From positions 124,001 through 188,000 of the forward strand of contig NZ_JAPJBQ010000006.1 of NCBI RefSeq assembly GCF_026421305.1: 64,000 bases of DNA, written 5' to 3'. Numbering within the stretch: the stretch's first letter is position 1; the number at the start of each line of letters is the position of its first letter. This DNA comes from Dyella silvae. GTDB taxonomy: Bacteria > Pseudomonadota > Gammaproteobacteria > Xanthomonadales > Rhodanobacteraceae. The notes below the pieces were generated by a model. That model was not told where the DNA came from and made no database searches. It saw only the letters and a list, made by a program, of their open reading frames with translations. The translations under genes and the position numbers were made by a program. This document shows, piece by piece, positions 8,756 to 18,280 of the stretch.

Positions 8756-9184
8756 TCAGTTGCCCTTGGCCGGATAGGTTTCGAACGCACCCGGTGCGGT
8801 CTGCGGGTTGGGCTGAGCAGCCGGATTGGTGGGCGCAGTGGCCGGACGATGGGCCGGCGCCAGCTGTGCGGTACCGCACTGATAGGCACCCCACGGTTGC
8901 GAGCCGTCCTTCGGATCGGACAGCGGCTTGATGGTGTCGGCATGCATCTTGGCGGCTTCGTTGCGGGCCATCACTTCCAGTTCGTCGCGCACCTTGATGT
9001 CATTGCGGTTCACGGGACCGACGTGATCCATCACCGATACCGTGACCTTGCCCAGATCGTGACAGGAGGACATATCGCCACTCCAGGCCGTGCGGACGTT
9101 CTTGCCGGCATCGTCCAGCGTGATGCCGTAGGTGCAGGCGCCGAGCAACGCGATGGGAACGAGCAACAGCAGTGACTTACGCAT
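8756..9184 (-). CDS. DUF4156-type outer-membrane lipoprotein
   Basis: A 142-residue predicted lipoprotein. The signal MRKSLLLLVPIALLGAC ends in the lipobox LLGAC, giving Cys17 as the lipidation site. The mature part has VRTAWSGDMSSCHDLGKVTV, resembling the DUF4156 family, and a C-terminal proline/alanine-rich tail (about residues 108-140) that is probably disordered. Function unknown. It stands alone between two terminators, so it is probably monocistronic. Confidence 0.75.
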   Translation of the reverse strand: MRKSLLLLVPIALLGACTYGITLDDAGKNVRTAWSGDMSSCHDLGKVTVSVMDHVGPVNRNDIKVRDELEVMARNEAAKMHADTIKPLSDPKDGSQPWGAYQCGTAQLAPAHRPATAPTNPAAQPNPQTAPGAFETYPAKGN

Positions 9185-9206
9185 GAGTAACTCCGCGACA
9201 TGAAAA

Positions 9207-9232
9207 AGGCCGGGCGGCTATCCGCCCGGCCT
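9207..9232 (-). terminator. Rho-independent terminator of the M16 peptidase gene
   Basis: An 11-bp perfect stem (9207-9217 with 9222-9232) and a 4-base loop, followed on the minus strand by a T run. It lies 47 bases downstream of the M16 peptidase stop. Confidence 0.8.
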
Positions 9233-9278
9233 CCATCCTAACCCGGGGACGTGAACAGGTCCCCACACATCAGACGGA

Positions 9279-12152
9279 TTATTTCGACGGCTTCGTCTTA
9301 CCGTCGCCGTCGATCACCTCGACCTCGCCCAGCTTCAGCGCGCGCACGGGCTGCTCAATCTTCTTGAGATCGCCCACGATCACCCAGGTCAGCGCGGTGG
9401 GTTTGATGATCTCCTTGATTGCGCCCTGCGCATCCGGCTGGGTCACGGCCTCGGTGCGGGCCTTCAATGTCTGCACGTAGTTGTCCGGACGACCGTACTG
9501 CACGATCTCGCTCATCGCGCCCAGCACTTCCGCAGCCGTTTCGAAACTGCCCGGCAGGCCACGGACGTTGGAGTCCTTGATCTTGTCCACTTCCTGCCCG
9601 GTCAGCGGACGCGTGCCCACTACTTCGGTGGCCTCCTTGAACACCTCATGCGCAGACTCGGCCGTCTTGTCGGTCTGCACCGGCGCGTACATCAAGAACG
9701 GACGCTGGCCGATCGCATCACGCATGAAGCTGAAAGCGCCATACGCCCAGCGTTTGTCCTCACGCAGATTCATGTTGAGACGCGAGGTGAAGCTGCCACC
9801 GAATGCGCCGTTAGCCACATCGATGGCCAGTTCGTTCGGCGCCTTGCTGGACGGCGCCAGCAGGCCGGCGAGGATCAGCGACTGCGGCGCATCCGGCTTG
9901 TCGATCAGGAACACGCGCGGCTTGGTCTGTGCCGCCACGGTGGCGATGTTCTTTTTCGGCAGCGCGCTGGATGGGGCCTTCCAGTCGCCAAACGCGGCAT
10001 CCAGCTGCGGAATGATCTGCTGCAGCGTGGTGTCGCCGGCGACCATGATCTTCACGTTATCCGGCCGCAGCCAGTCACGCTGGAAGGCCATCAGGTCGGA
10101 CGCCTGCATGGACTTCACCGCGTCCTCGGTGCCGGTGCCGGTGAACGGAATGCCATAGGCGTGATGGGCGCCATACAGCAGCGGCGGCAGCGTGCGCAGC
10201 GCCAGCGCAGTGGGCTGCGTCTTTTCCTGCGCAATACCGGCCAGCCACTGGCCGCGCACACGCTCGATATCGTCGGCCTTGAATGCGGGGTTGCGCACAA
10301 TGTCCGCAAACAGTGCCAGCGACGGCTGCAACTGATCATTCAACGCATTGAGCGACGCCGAGCATGCATCAAGGCCACAACCCAGGCGGGTGATGGCACC
10401 CAGACGCTGCTTGCGCTTGGCCACTTCCACCGAATCGAGATCCTTGGTGCTCTCGTTCATCAGCGTGGTGGTGAAGCTGGCCGTGCCGAGCTTGCGGCCC
10501 TGATCGGCGGCATAACCGGCGTCGAACATCAGCTGCACATGCGTCACCGGAATGGTGTGGCGCTGGGCGAGAATCACTTCAATGCCGTTCTTGAGCTTGC
10601 CGCGCTCCAGCGTGGGAAAGCTCAGATCAGGGAAGTTGTCGACCTTGGGTACGCCCTTGCTGCGATCGACCTGGCTCTTGGCCACGCTGTAGTCGTGCGC
10701 GCCAGGCATTTTGGGCGTCGGCTTGCCTTCGGCGACCGCAAGCGCAGCGACTTTGGCGTCCTCCGCTTCCGGATTGAACTTGTCACCCGCCGGCAGCACG
10801 GTCAGCAGATAGTCGCCGTGGCTGAGCCACTTGTCGGACGCTGCCTTGACGCTGGCCTGCGTGGCCGCATCGGCGCGCTCCAGATCTTTCTTGTAGGCAC
10901 CCGGATCACCGCGATAGACCTGACCCTCGGCAAGAATCACCGCCTTGCCGCCCATGCCGCCGACCTTTTCCAGCCCACGCACAAAGCCCGCGCGGTTGCC
11001 GATCTTGGCGCGCTCCAGCTCGTCCTGCGTCGGACCTTCGGCGAGGAATTTCTTCAGCTCCTCGTTGATCACAGCCTCGACCCTGGCCGGATCCACGCCA
11101 TCCTTCACATCGGCCTGGATCTGGAACTGACTGGCCAGCGCAAACGGCGCGATGCTTGCGGACACATCGTCGACCAGCTTGTCCTGATAGACGAGACGCT
11201 GATACAGACGCGAGGTCTTGCCGCCGCCGAGCACCGTGGAGGCGAGGTCGAGCTGGACGATGTCGTCGGTACCCAGCTGCGGCACCACCCATGTGCGGTA
11301 GATGCGCGGCTGCGCCACGTGATCGTGCTGCACGCCACGCGTGGATTTGCCCAGCGGCGTGATCCACGCCTGCTGACGCGGCACCGGCGGGCCGGCCGGA
11401 ATATCACCGAAGTACTTCTCGGCCTTGGCCTTGGCCTCGGCCACGGTAATGTCGCCTGCCAGCACCAGCGTGGTGTTGGCGGCGCCGTAGTAATCGTGGA
11501 ACCACTGCTTCACGTCCGCCAGCGAGGCCGCGTTGAGATCGTCCATCGAGCCGATGGTGTCGTGCTGGTACGGGTGGTTGCCCGGATAGGTGTTGGACAG
11601 GATGTTCTGGTCCACGCGGCCGTACGGGCGGTTTTCACCCTGGCGCTTTTCGTTCTGCACCACGCCGCGCTGCGTATCGAGTTCCTTCTGGCCAATGGCG
11701 CCCAGCAGGTGGCCCATGCGATCCGATTCCATCCACAGCGCCATATCGAGCGCGGTGGTCGGCACGGTTTCGAAGTAGTTGGTGCGATCGAACCAGGTGG
11801 TGCCGTTCATGTCCGTGGCACCGGCCAGTTCGAACGGCTGGAAGTAGGTGCCCTTGTGGTTCTCCGAACCGGAGAACATCAAGTGTTCGAACAGATGCGC
11901 AAAGCCGGTCTTGCCCTTGGGCTCATCCGCGGAACCGACGTGGTACCAGATGCTGACCGCCACCACCGGCGCCTTGTGGTCTTCATGCACCACCACGGTG
12001 AGGCCGTTGGGCAGGGTGAAGCGGGTGTACGCGATGTCCGGCACGGCCTGGGTGGCTTCACTCGAAGCGACTTCCGGTGCCGCGACGGCGGGCAAGCCGG
12101 CCGACATGCTGAGCAAACCTGCGACGAGCAGGGCGAGGGGCTTTCTTGCCAT
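9279..12152 (-). CDS. M16 family zinc metallopeptidase, periplasmic
   Basis: A 957-residue pitrilysin/processing-peptidase-type protease with an N-terminal signal peptide (MARKPLALLVAGLLSMSAG, cleavage near AVAA). The first half carries the inverted zinc motif HLFEH (H86, E89, H90) inside GKTGFAHLFEHLMFSGS. The second half repeats the fold from about residue 500 but has no HxxEH, so it is the usual inactive lobe. It probably degrades peptides in the periplasm. The open frame continues upstream to 12539, but ATG at 12152 gives the signal peptide. No neighbour shares its strand closely, and it has its own terminator. Confidence 0.92.
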   Translation of the reverse strand: MARKPLALLVAGLLSMSAGLPAVAAPEVASSEATQAVPDIAYTRFTLPNGLTVVVHEDHKAPVVAVSIWYHVGSADEPKGKTGFAHLFEHLMFSGSENHKGTYFQPFELAGATDMNGTTWFDRTNYFETVPTTALDMALWMESDRMGHLLGAIGQKELDTQRGVVQNEKRQGENRPYGRVDQNILSNTYPGNHPYQHDTIGSMDDLNAASLADVKQWFHDYYGAANTTLVLAGDITVAEAKAKAEKYFGDIPAGPPVPRQQAWITPLGKSTRGVQHDHVAQPRIYRTWVVPQLGTDDIVQLDLASTVLGGGKTSRLYQRLVYQDKLVDDVSASIAPFALASQFQIQADVKDGVDPARVEAVINEELKKFLAEGPTQDELERAKIGNRAGFVRGLEKVGGMGGKAVILAEGQVYRGDPGAYKKDLERADAATQASVKAASDKWLSHGDYLLTVLPAGDKFNPEAEDAKVAALAVAEGKPTPKMPGAHDYSVAKSQVDRSKGVPKVDNFPDLSFPTLERGKLKNGIEVILAQRHTIPVTHVQLMFDAGYAADQGRKLGTASFTTTLMNESTKDLDSVEVAKRKQRLGAITRLGCGLDACSASLNALNDQLQPSLALFADIVRNPAFKADDIERVRGQWLAGIAQEKTQPTALALRTLPPLLYGAHHAYGIPFTGTGTEDAVKSMQASDLMAFQRDWLRPDNVKIMVAGDTTLQQIIPQLDAAFGDWKAPSSALPKKNIATVAAQTKPRVFLIDKPDAPQSLILAGLLAPSSKAPNELAIDVANGAFGGSFTSRLNMNLREDKRWAYGAFSFMRDAIGQRPFLMYAPVQTDKTAESAHEVFKEATEVVGTRPLTGQEVDKIKDSNVRGLPGSFETAAEVLGAMSEIVQYGRPDNYVQTLKARTEAVTQPDAQGAIKEIIKPTALTWVIVGDLKKIEQPVRALKLGEVEVIDGDGKTKPSK

Positions 12153-12438
12153 CACGACACTCCTGATTGTTTTACGAATGAACCGCCCGAGGCTATCGAC
12201 GCCCCGAGACCTTGGCAAATGACCAACGGCAGGGGCGTTAGTGCCCACACCTTCGTCAGAGCGACTGTCCGCCCGGCTGTCCGACAGCGCCCGGGCGCTG
12301 TCCGCGGACACCCTAATGCGCCTGCATGCACCAAAGAATTTCCAACAATGACAGTCACTTAAAGGTGAAGAGGCACTTGGCACGGCCCTTGCCATATCTA
12401 CCGTGCAGGACCTACCCAACTTCATCGGAGACATGATC
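12153..12438. other. Intergenic region with a 20-bp perfect palindrome
   Basis: This gap separates the divergent M16 peptidase and the small exported protein, so it should hold both promoters. It contains a perfect 20-bp palindrome at 12283-12302, centred on GCGCCCGGGCGC, and three direct copies of CTGTCCG at 12265, 12277 and 12298. No convincing -35/-10 pair was recognised. A 68-codon open frame reading into the peptidase gene is judged non-coding. Confidence 0.5.
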
Positions 12439-12642
12439 ATGAAATTCGAAGCCTTGATGCTGCGCGGCCTGTTCGTCGCCTGCCTGCTGGTTTGTGGACT
12501 CGTGCTGGGTGCCATGGTGAATGCTTCGCCGGATGCCATTCGCCTCGCCGCTGCCGGTAGCGCCGGTCAACTGATTGCCACCCCCATCGCTTGCGCGCTC
12601 CCGCCGGATGGCGTGGTCTGCCCGCGCGCTTCAAACGGCTGA
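12439..12642 (+). CDS. Small exported or membrane protein, unknown function
   Basis: A 67-residue product with one hydrophobic helix (LFVACLLVCGLVLGAMV) ending near NASP, so either a secreted peptide or a single-pass membrane protein. Two cysteines near the C-terminus (IACALPPDGVVC) could form a disulfide in the periplasm. CGGAG is 8 bases before ATG 12439, which favours that start over the ATG at 12433. I do not recognise a family. Confidence rests on the ribosome binding site and the signal-like segment. Confidence 0.5.
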   Translation: MKFEALMLRGLFVACLLVCGLVLGAMVNASPDAIRLAAAGSAGQLIATPIACALPPDGVVCPRASNG

Positions 12643-12693
12643 GCAAGGACGCTCAACGTTTCGCGGGCCACGGAGAGGCCCGATAATGGTGGG

Positions 12694-13161
12694 ATGTTGC
12701 ATGTCATTCTCTACCGACCGGAAATACCCCCCAACACTGGCAATGTGATCAGGTTGTGCGCCAACACGGGCGCCACGTTGCACCTGATCCGGCCCTTGGG
12801 GTTCGAGCTGGACGATGCCCGCCTGCGCCGCGCAGGCCTGGACTATCACGAATATGCCCAGCTGGCCGTGCACGACGACCTCGCCAGCTGTCTGCAGGGC
12901 ATCGGCCAGCCACGCGTGTTCGCGTTTTCGACCCGTGGCCGCATAGCGCACGTCGACGCCCAGTACTCCAAAGGCGATGCCCTTTTGTTTGGCTGTGAAA
13001 CCGCTGGTCTGCCAGGGGACGTGCTGGATGCCATTCCCGAAGCGCAGCGCCTGCGATTGCCGATGCGTCCTAACAGCCGCAGCCTCAATCTTTCCAACAC
13101 CGTCGCGGTGGCGGTGTATGAGGCGTGGCGTCAGTTTGGCTTTGATGGCGCGGCTGTTTAG
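12694..13161 (+). CDS. trmL: tRNA (cytidine/uridine-34-2'-O)-methyltransferase TrmL
   Basis: SPOUT-class methyltransferase that 2'-O-methylates the wobble nucleotide of leucine tRNAs using S-adenosylmethionine. The 155-residue product has the family start [28 protein letters not shown] and the C-terminal knot segment [21 protein letters not shown], all hallmark TrmL sequences. Its length is normal. The ATG is preceded by GGTGGG. Confidence 0.95.
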   Translation: MLHVILYRPEIPPNTGNVIRLCANTGATLHLIRPLGFELDDARLRRAGLDYHEYAQLAVHDDLASCLQGIGQPRVFAFSTRGRIAHVDAQYSKGDALLFGCETAGLPGDVLDAIPEAQRLRLPMRPNSRSLNLSNTVAVAVYEAWRQFGFDGAAV

Positions 13162-13241
13162 CTTGCTTTGTGACGAGTGGGGACGCTTGTCCCGCCGTTG
13201 CATCACTATGGCCCTGATTTCATCCGGAAACGCCGCTCTTC

Positions 13242-15038
13242 ATGTCTCCGCATCCTGACGCTCTCGACCACGCCATGCTGCTGTTCTCCCGTGGACAACC
13301 TCGGGAGGCGTTGGCGATCGTGGCTGCGTTGCTCGAGCGAGAACCCGCAAATGCCGATGCGCTGAATATCGCCGGCGCTTGCGCTCGCCGGCTCGGGCAA
13401 TTGGATGCCGCCGAAGCGTACTGGCGTCGTGCACTGAAGGAAGACCCCGACTTTGCTGATGTGCATAGCAATCTGGGTAACCTGCTTCGGGTCACCAGGC
13501 GCTTTCCTGAGGCCGAAGAGCGCTATCGGCGCGCCCTGGCCATCCAGCCCGACCACGCCGAGGCCCAAAATAACCTGGGCGTTTTGCTGCAGGAGATGGA
13601 GCGCCCTGGCGAGGCCGAGGCGGCTTACCGGCAGGCCATCGCGATTCGTCCTGACCATGCCAATGCCCACAACAACCTGGGCAACCTGCTGCGGGTGGCA
13701 AAGCGCTATTCAGCGGCCGAAACAGCCTATCGGCAAGCGCTGGCGATCCGGCCCGATCACGCGGAAGTCCACCACAACCTGGGCATCCTGCTCCGGGACG
13801 CTGATCGCCTCTTCGAGGCCGAAGCGGCCTACCGGCGAGCTCTGACGATCCGCCCTGACTATGCCGAGGCCCATAACCATCTGGGCCATCTGCTGCAGGA
13901 ATTGAAGCGCTTTCCTGAAGCCGAGGCGTCCTACCAGCAGGCGCTGGCCTTGCGGCCCGACTATGCCGAGGCCCACAACAATCTTGGCTATCTGCTGCGG
14001 AAGATGAATCGCTTTGCCGAGGCCGAGGCCGCCTATCGGCAAGCACTCGCCATTCGGCCCGATTACGCCGAGGCCCGCTGGAGCCTTGGGCTGCTGTTGT
14101 TGTACACGGGCCGCTGGCCAGAAGGCTGGCCGTTGTACGAAGCGCGCCACCAAGGGGAAAACCGATCCGGCGCACACCTGATCCAGCCCACATTTGCGTA
14201 TCCGCAGTGGCAGGGCGAATCCCTCGAAGGCCGATCCATCCTCGTCCATTGGGAACAAGGTCTCGGCGATCAGATCCAGTTCGTGCGCTACCTTTCCGAT
14301 CTGAAGGCGAGGGGCGCCCGCCACGTCACCCTGGTCTGCAGCCCGCGCCTTCGATCGCTTTTTGAAGGCATCGATGGTGCCGACGCCGTGCTCACGACCG
14401 ACGAGGCCGCGAATGCGCCCGCCCACGATGTCTGGGCTTTTATGCTCAGCCTTCCGCTGCACCTGGGGACCACCCTCGATACCGTCCCGACCAGGATCCC
14501 CTACCTGCGGCCCACGGCGGAACGCCTCTACACGTGGGAATCGCGACTGCCCACCGCGCGGCCGCGCATCGGTCTGGCCTGGAAAGGTGGCACCGCCTAC
14601 GCAAACGACCGAAACCGCTCCCTGACAAGCCTCAAGGAACTCGCCCCGCTTTGGGACGTTCCCGGCACGCACTTTGTGAGCCTGCAAAAGGGGCAGGGAG
14701 AAGACGAGGGAGCCACCCCACCGCCCGATCAGCCGCTCACGCATCTGGGATCTGATGTCGAAAGCTTCGCCGACGACGCCGCCATCATTGCGCAGCTTGA
14801 TCTGGTGATCAGTGTCGATACGGCCATCGCTCACCTTGCCGGCGCACTGGGCAAGCCTTGCTGGATCTTGCTGCCATCCGTCGATACGGACTGGCGTTGG
14901 CTGGACGAGGGCACCGATTCACCGTGGTATCCAGGAACGACACGTCTCTTCCGCCAGTCCCATCTGGACGACTGGGCTCCCACCATCGGTGAGGTCGCCG
15001 AGGCACTGCGCCGGTTTTGCCAGGATCGCGCGGCATAG
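13242..15038 (+). CDS. Tetratricopeptide-repeat protein with glycosyltransferase-like C-terminal domain
   Basis: A 598-residue protein in two parts. Residues about 10-290 are tandem 34-residue TPRs (NLG at 77, 111, 145 and 179, then HLG, NLG and SLG at the same spacing). Residues about 295-598 look like the GT9/GT41-type Rossmann domain found behind TPRs: RSILVHWEQGLGDQIQFVRY, RIGLAWKGG, then DLVISVDTAIAHLAGALGKP. No signal peptide is visible, so it is probably cytoplasmic and may act on protein or glycan acceptors. The substrate is unknown. The DNA of the repeat section is itself strongly repetitive. It stands alone between trmL and ubiJ. Confidence 0.85.
   Translation: MSPHPDALDHAMLLFSRGQPREALAIVAALLEREPANADALNIAGACARRLGQLDAAEAYWRRALKEDPDFADVHSNLGNLLRVTRRFPEAEERYRRALAIQPDHAEAQNNLGVLLQEMERPGEAEAAYRQAIAIRPDHANAHNNLGNLLRVAKRYSAAETAYRQALAIRPDHAEVHHNLGILLRDADRLFEAEAAYRRALTIRPDYAEAHNHLGHLLQELKRFPEAEASYQQALALRPDYAEAHNNLGYLLRKMNRFAEAEAAYRQALAIRPDYAEARWSLGLLLLYTGRWPEGWPLYEARHQGENRSGAHLIQPTFAYPQWQGESLEGRSILVHWEQGLGDQIQFVRYLSDLKARGARHVTLVCSPRLRSLFEGIDGADAVLTTDEAANAPAHDVWAFMLSLPLHLGTTLDTVPTRIPYLRPTAERLYTWESRLPTARPRIGLAWKGGTAYANDRNRSLTSLKELAPLWDVPGTHFVSLQKGQGEDEGATPPPDQPLTHLGSDVESFADDAAIIAQLDLVISVDTAIAHLAGALGKPCWILLPSVDTDWRWLDEGTDSPWYPGTTRLFRQSHLDDWAPTIGEVAEALRRFCQDRAA
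13420..14095 (+). repeat. 102-bp tandem repeats encoding the TPR array
   Basis: Successive 102-base units encode the consensus AEAAYRQALAIRPDYAEAHN. Units share long near-identical stretches at DNA level (for example GCCGAGGCC and CGGCAAGCGCTGGC), so unit number could change by recombination. Boundaries are approximate. Confidence 0.7.
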
Positions 15039-15080
15039 AGCCCGGGCGGCAGGCGCGTTGCAACCGTTACAATCAACGGC

Positions 15081-15734
15081 ATGACTGCCGCCTCGCCCCT
15101 CTCCCTGCTCCCGCGCCCGCTGCGCGCCCTCGCCGGCCGCGCGCTGGAAACCGCACTGAATCACACCTTGTCGCTCGATCCGGAAACGGTAGCGCGACTG
15201 TCCGCACTCGATGGCCGCAGCGTGCAGCTGCATCTGCGCGGCCCGGAGCTGGCGTTGTCGGTCACCGTGGAAGGCGAACGCCTGAAAGTCGGCCCCGCCC
15301 AGGAAGACAGCCATCTGCGCGTCGCAGCCACGCCGGGCAGCCTGCTGGCGATGCTGGTGAAGCGCGATGACGAAGGCGTGGCGCCGGGCAAGGTAGAGAT
15401 TGCCGGCGACGCCGATCTTGCACGCCGCCTCGAAAAACTCGCCAGCAAGTTCGCTCCCGATTTCGAGGAAGCGTTTGCACGCACCTTTGGCGACGTGTTG
15501 GGCGTGCCGCTGGCCAAGGCCGTGCGCCAGGGGCTGGCCCATGCGAAGGAAACCGCCAGCCATCTCACCACCGATACCGCCGACTGGCTGCGCGACGAAG
15601 CACGCCTTGCCATCGCGCCCGGCGAAGTGGAGGGCTTCCTCGATGGCGTGGACGAATTGCGCGAACGCAGCGAGCGCCTTGAAGCACGCCTCGCCCGCCT
15701 GGAGCAGCGCCTGAAGAAAGGACCCGCCGCGTGA
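15081..15734 (+). CDS. ubiJ: Ubiquinone biosynthesis accessory factor UbiJ (SCP2 domain)
   Basis: A 217-residue lipid-binding accessory protein of the aerobic ubiquinone-synthesis complex. An N-terminal SCP2-like domain (about residues 15-115, with [19 protein letters not shown]) is followed by helices and a C-terminal coiled coil ([19 protein letters not shown]). The stop overlaps the ubiB start by 4 bases (GTGA). This ubiJ-ubiB order is the standard arrangement, although ubiE is not in this window. Confidence 0.9.
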   Translation: MTAASPLSLLPRPLRALAGRALETALNHTLSLDPETVARLSALDGRSVQLHLRGPELALSVTVEGERLKVGPAQEDSHLRVAATPGSLLAMLVKRDDEGVAPGKVEIAGDADLARRLEKLASKFAPDFEEAFARTFGDVLGVPLAKAVRQGLAHAKETASHLTTDTADWLRDEARLAIAPGEVEGFLDGVDELRERSERLEARLARLEQRLKKGPAA

Positions 15735-17380
15735 GGACTCCTTTGAAGGTCGTACCGCGTGTAATGCGCGTTGCCTCCGTGCTGCTCGCTTACCGGCTCG
15801 ACGAACTGGTCGACGCCGCGCATCTGTTTCGCCCGCTCAAGCTGATCCGCCCGTTTGTGGCGAGGCCGCGTGAAGACGTCCGTGCACTATCGCGCGGCGC
15901 GCGCCTGCGTCTGGCGCTCACCGCGCTTGGCCCGATCTTCGTCAAAGCCGGTCAGGTGCTGTCCACGCGCCGCGATCTGGTGCCCGCCGATATCGCCGAC
16001 GAACTCGCTCAGTTGCAGGATCAGGTGCCGCCTTTCCCCGGCAAAGAAGCACGCGCCATCGTTGAGCAGGAACTGAAAGCGCCGGTAACCACGCACTACG
16101 CGAGCTTCGACGAAACGCCGCTCGCATCGGCGTCCATTGCGCAGGTTCACGCCGCCACGCTGCATGACGGCAGCGCCGTGGTGGTGAAAGTGCTGCGCCC
16201 GGGCATCGACAAGCAGATCGAACGCGACATCAAGCTGCTGCGCTCACTGGGCGAACTCGCCCAACGCTGGCACCCCAACGCCGACAAGATCCGCCCGCTC
16301 GACGTCGTCGCCGAAGTCGAGAAGATGCTGGAGAACGAGCTGGATCTGCAGCGCGAAGGCGCCAGCGCCAGCCTGCTCCGCCGCAACTTCGAAAGCGGCG
16401 TGGACATGTACGTGCCGGCCGTGCACTGGGACCTGACCGCCGCCCGCGTGCTCACGCTGGAGCGCGTTTACGGCGTGAGCTGCGACGACATCGCCGCCCT
16501 CGATGCGGCTGGCGTGGATCGCAAGGCGCTCGCCATCAAGGGCGTACGTCTGTTCTACGAACAGGTATTTCGCGACAACTTTTTCCATGCTGACGCTCAC
16601 CCCGGCAACATCTGGGTAGATACCGCCCGCCCGGGCGAACCGCGCTTCATCGCGCTGGATTTCGGCATCATGGGTTCGCTGCCGGAAGAAGATCAGTACT
16701 GGCTTGCGCAGAACTTCATCGCCCTGTTCGAACGCGACTACGCACGCATTGCGCAGTTGCATGTGGACGCAGGCTGGATGCCTTCCACCGTACGCATCGA
16801 CGAGCTCACCGCCGCCGTGCGCACGGTTTGCGAGCCGTACTTCACCCGCCCGCTGTCGCAGATTTCGCTGGCCGAGCTGGTGGTGAAGCTGTTCCAGACC
16901 GCACGCCGCTACGAGCTGACCCTGCAGCCGCAACTTATCCTGCTGCAGAAGACGCTGCTGAACATCGAAGGTGTCGGCCGCATGCTCGATCCGCAGATCG
17001 ACATCTGGGCCGTGGCGCACCCGGTGCTCAAGCGCATCCTGCGCGAGCGCTATAGCCCGTTGCGCACCTTGCGCACGGTGCGTCGCCACTTGCCCGAGTG
17101 GCTGCACGCCGCGCCGGAATTCCCGGAGCTGATTCGCGATGCATTGCGGCAGGTGGCGCAGGGCGAGCGACGCGAGGTGAGCGACCCGCAAGCGTTGGCG
17201 CAGCAGCGCGAAGAAGCACAGCGCACGCGCCGGGCGATGTCGTTTGGATTGCTGGGCGGCAGTTTGCTGATTGGTAGCGCGGTGTTGTGGACGCAGGCAC
17301 CGAACCATGGTGCTTGGCATGCCGCGGTTGTTGGCGTGGCTGGACTCATTGCCTTTGCGGCGGGCTGGCCTCGTCGTTGA
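15731..17380 (+). CDS. ubiB: Ubiquinone biosynthesis regulatory protein kinase-like UbiB
   Basis: An ABC1/ADCK/COQ8-family atypical kinase/ATPase needed for ubiquinone synthesis at the inner membrane. The 549-residue product has the invariant KxGQ motif ([16 protein letters not shown]), the alanine-rich loop [23 protein letters not shown] and LDFGIMG, and two C-terminal transmembrane helices (about residues 495-515 and 520-545). The GTG start at 15731 overlaps the ubiJ stop. There is no nearby alternative. Confidence 0.95.
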   Translation: MRTPLKVVPRVMRVASVLLAYRLDELVDAAHLFRPLKLIRPFVARPREDVRALSRGARLRLALTALGPIFVKAGQVLSTRRDLVPADIADELAQLQDQVPPFPGKEARAIVEQELKAPVTTHYASFDETPLASASIAQVHAATLHDGSAVVVKVLRPGIDKQIERDIKLLRSLGELAQRWHPNADKIRPLDVVAEVEKMLENELDLQREGASASLLRRNFESGVDMYVPAVHWDLTAARVLTLERVYGVSCDDIAALDAAGVDRKALAIKGVRLFYEQVFRDNFFHADAHPGNIWVDTARPGEPRFIALDFGIMGSLPEEDQYWLAQNFIALFERDYARIAQLHVDAGWMPSTVRIDELTAAVRTVCEPYFTRPLSQISLAELVVKLFQTARRYELTLQPQLILLQKTLLNIEGVGRMLDPQIDIWAVAHPVLKRILRERYSPLRTLRTVRRHLPEWLHAAPEFPELIRDALRQVAQGERREVSDPQALAQQREEAQRTRRAMSFGLLGGSLLIGSAVLWTQAPNHGAWHAAVVGVAGLIAFAAGWPRR

Positions 17381-17392
17381 TCGCCTCTCACC

Positions 17393-17479
17393 GTCATCCC
17401 AGCGAAAGCTGGGATCCAGCGACTTTCGTTCTTGCCAAGCACGTCAGAGGCACTGGATCCCAACTTTCACTGGGATGAC
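17393..17479. repeat. REP-like element A2: 27-bp inverted repeats (25/27)
   Basis: Arms at 17393-17419 and 17453-17479 pair at 25 of 27 positions across a 33-base spacer. The core GTCATCCCAGCGAAAGC differs from element A1 (3040-3167) by compensating changes within the arm hairpin. It lies just after ubiB. Confidence 0.85.
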
Positions 17480-17526
17480 TACGTTTATGCCGCGCACTGC
17501 GGGCCCGCATCTCCCAGAGCTTTTTT

Positions 17527-18228
17527 ATGCTGGAAATCCTCTACCAAGACGACGCCCTCATCGCGGTAAACAAACCCGCGGGCCTTGCCGTGCACCGCTC
17601 CAAGATGGTCGGCAACGCCGAGGAGTTTCTGATCGACGTGCTGCGCGAGCAGGTAGGCGGCACCACCTACCTTGCGCACCGTCTTGATCGCGCCACCAGC
17701 GGCGTGCTGCTGATCGCCCGGTCCAGCGAGATCGCTGCCGCCCTGGGCGAGCAATTCATGGGCCGCGACGTGCACAAGCAGTACCTCGCCGTGGTGCGTG
17801 GCTGGCCGGAGCCCGAACAGGCGGTGATCGACTATCCCCTGCCCGGCTCGCGCGAAACCGGGCCGCGCCGTGATGCGAGCACCAGTTACCAACGCCTTGC
17901 CACGGTGGAAGTACCGATTGCCCTCGGCCGCTACCCGCAGCAACGCTATGCCCTGGTGCTGGCCGAGCCGCATACCGGCCGCTTTCGCCAGATTCGCAAG
18001 CACATGGCGCATATCCACCACCCGATCATCGGCGACTGCCAGCACGGCCGCGGCGATCACAATCGTCTGTACAAGCAGTACTTCAGCTGCCATCGCATGC
18101 TGCTGCACGCCTGGCGCCTGAGTTTCAGGCATCCGGTGACCGGCGAGCCCATGCGTCTTGAAGCCCCGCTGGATGCCGCCTACCGTGCCCTGCTCGACCG
18201 CTTCGGCTGGACGTTGCCCATCCGCTGA
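17527..18228 (+). CDS. truC: tRNA pseudouridine(65) synthase TruC
   Basis: RluA-family pseudouridine synthase acting on tRNA position 65. The 233-residue product begins MLEILYQDDALIAVNKPAGL as in E. coli TruC. It carries the catalytic HRLDRATSG with Asp54, VHKQYLAVVRGW, and HPIIGDCQHGRGDHNR, a TruC-specific stretch. There is no S4 domain, as expected for TruC. A weak ribosome binding site precedes the ATG. Confidence 0.93.
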   Translation: MLEILYQDDALIAVNKPAGLAVHRSKMVGNAEEFLIDVLREQVGGTTYLAHRLDRATSGVLLIARSSEIAAALGEQFMGRDVHKQYLAVVRGWPEPEQAVIDYPLPGSRETGPRRDASTSYQRLATVEVPIALGRYPQQRYALVLAEPHTGRFRQIRKHMAHIHHPIIGDCQHGRGDHNRLYKQYFSCHRMLLHAWRLSFRHPVTGEPMRLEAPLDAAYRALLDRFGWTLPIR

Positions 18229-18280
18229 TGTGGCGGTGCGCCATGGCAGCGTGTCATGCGCCCCCGCTAAACTTCGCGCC

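Noticed and set aside
9648-12362. A 904-codon plus-strand frame antisense to the M16 peptidase
   Set aside because: The product is arginine- and histidine-rich and low in complexity, as expected for a shadow frame of a GC-rich gene. The peptidase on the other strand has intact catalytic motifs.
13420-14095. Repeat array considered as CRISPR
   Set aside because: Units are coding, tandem without spacers, 102 bases long and in frame for TPR helices.
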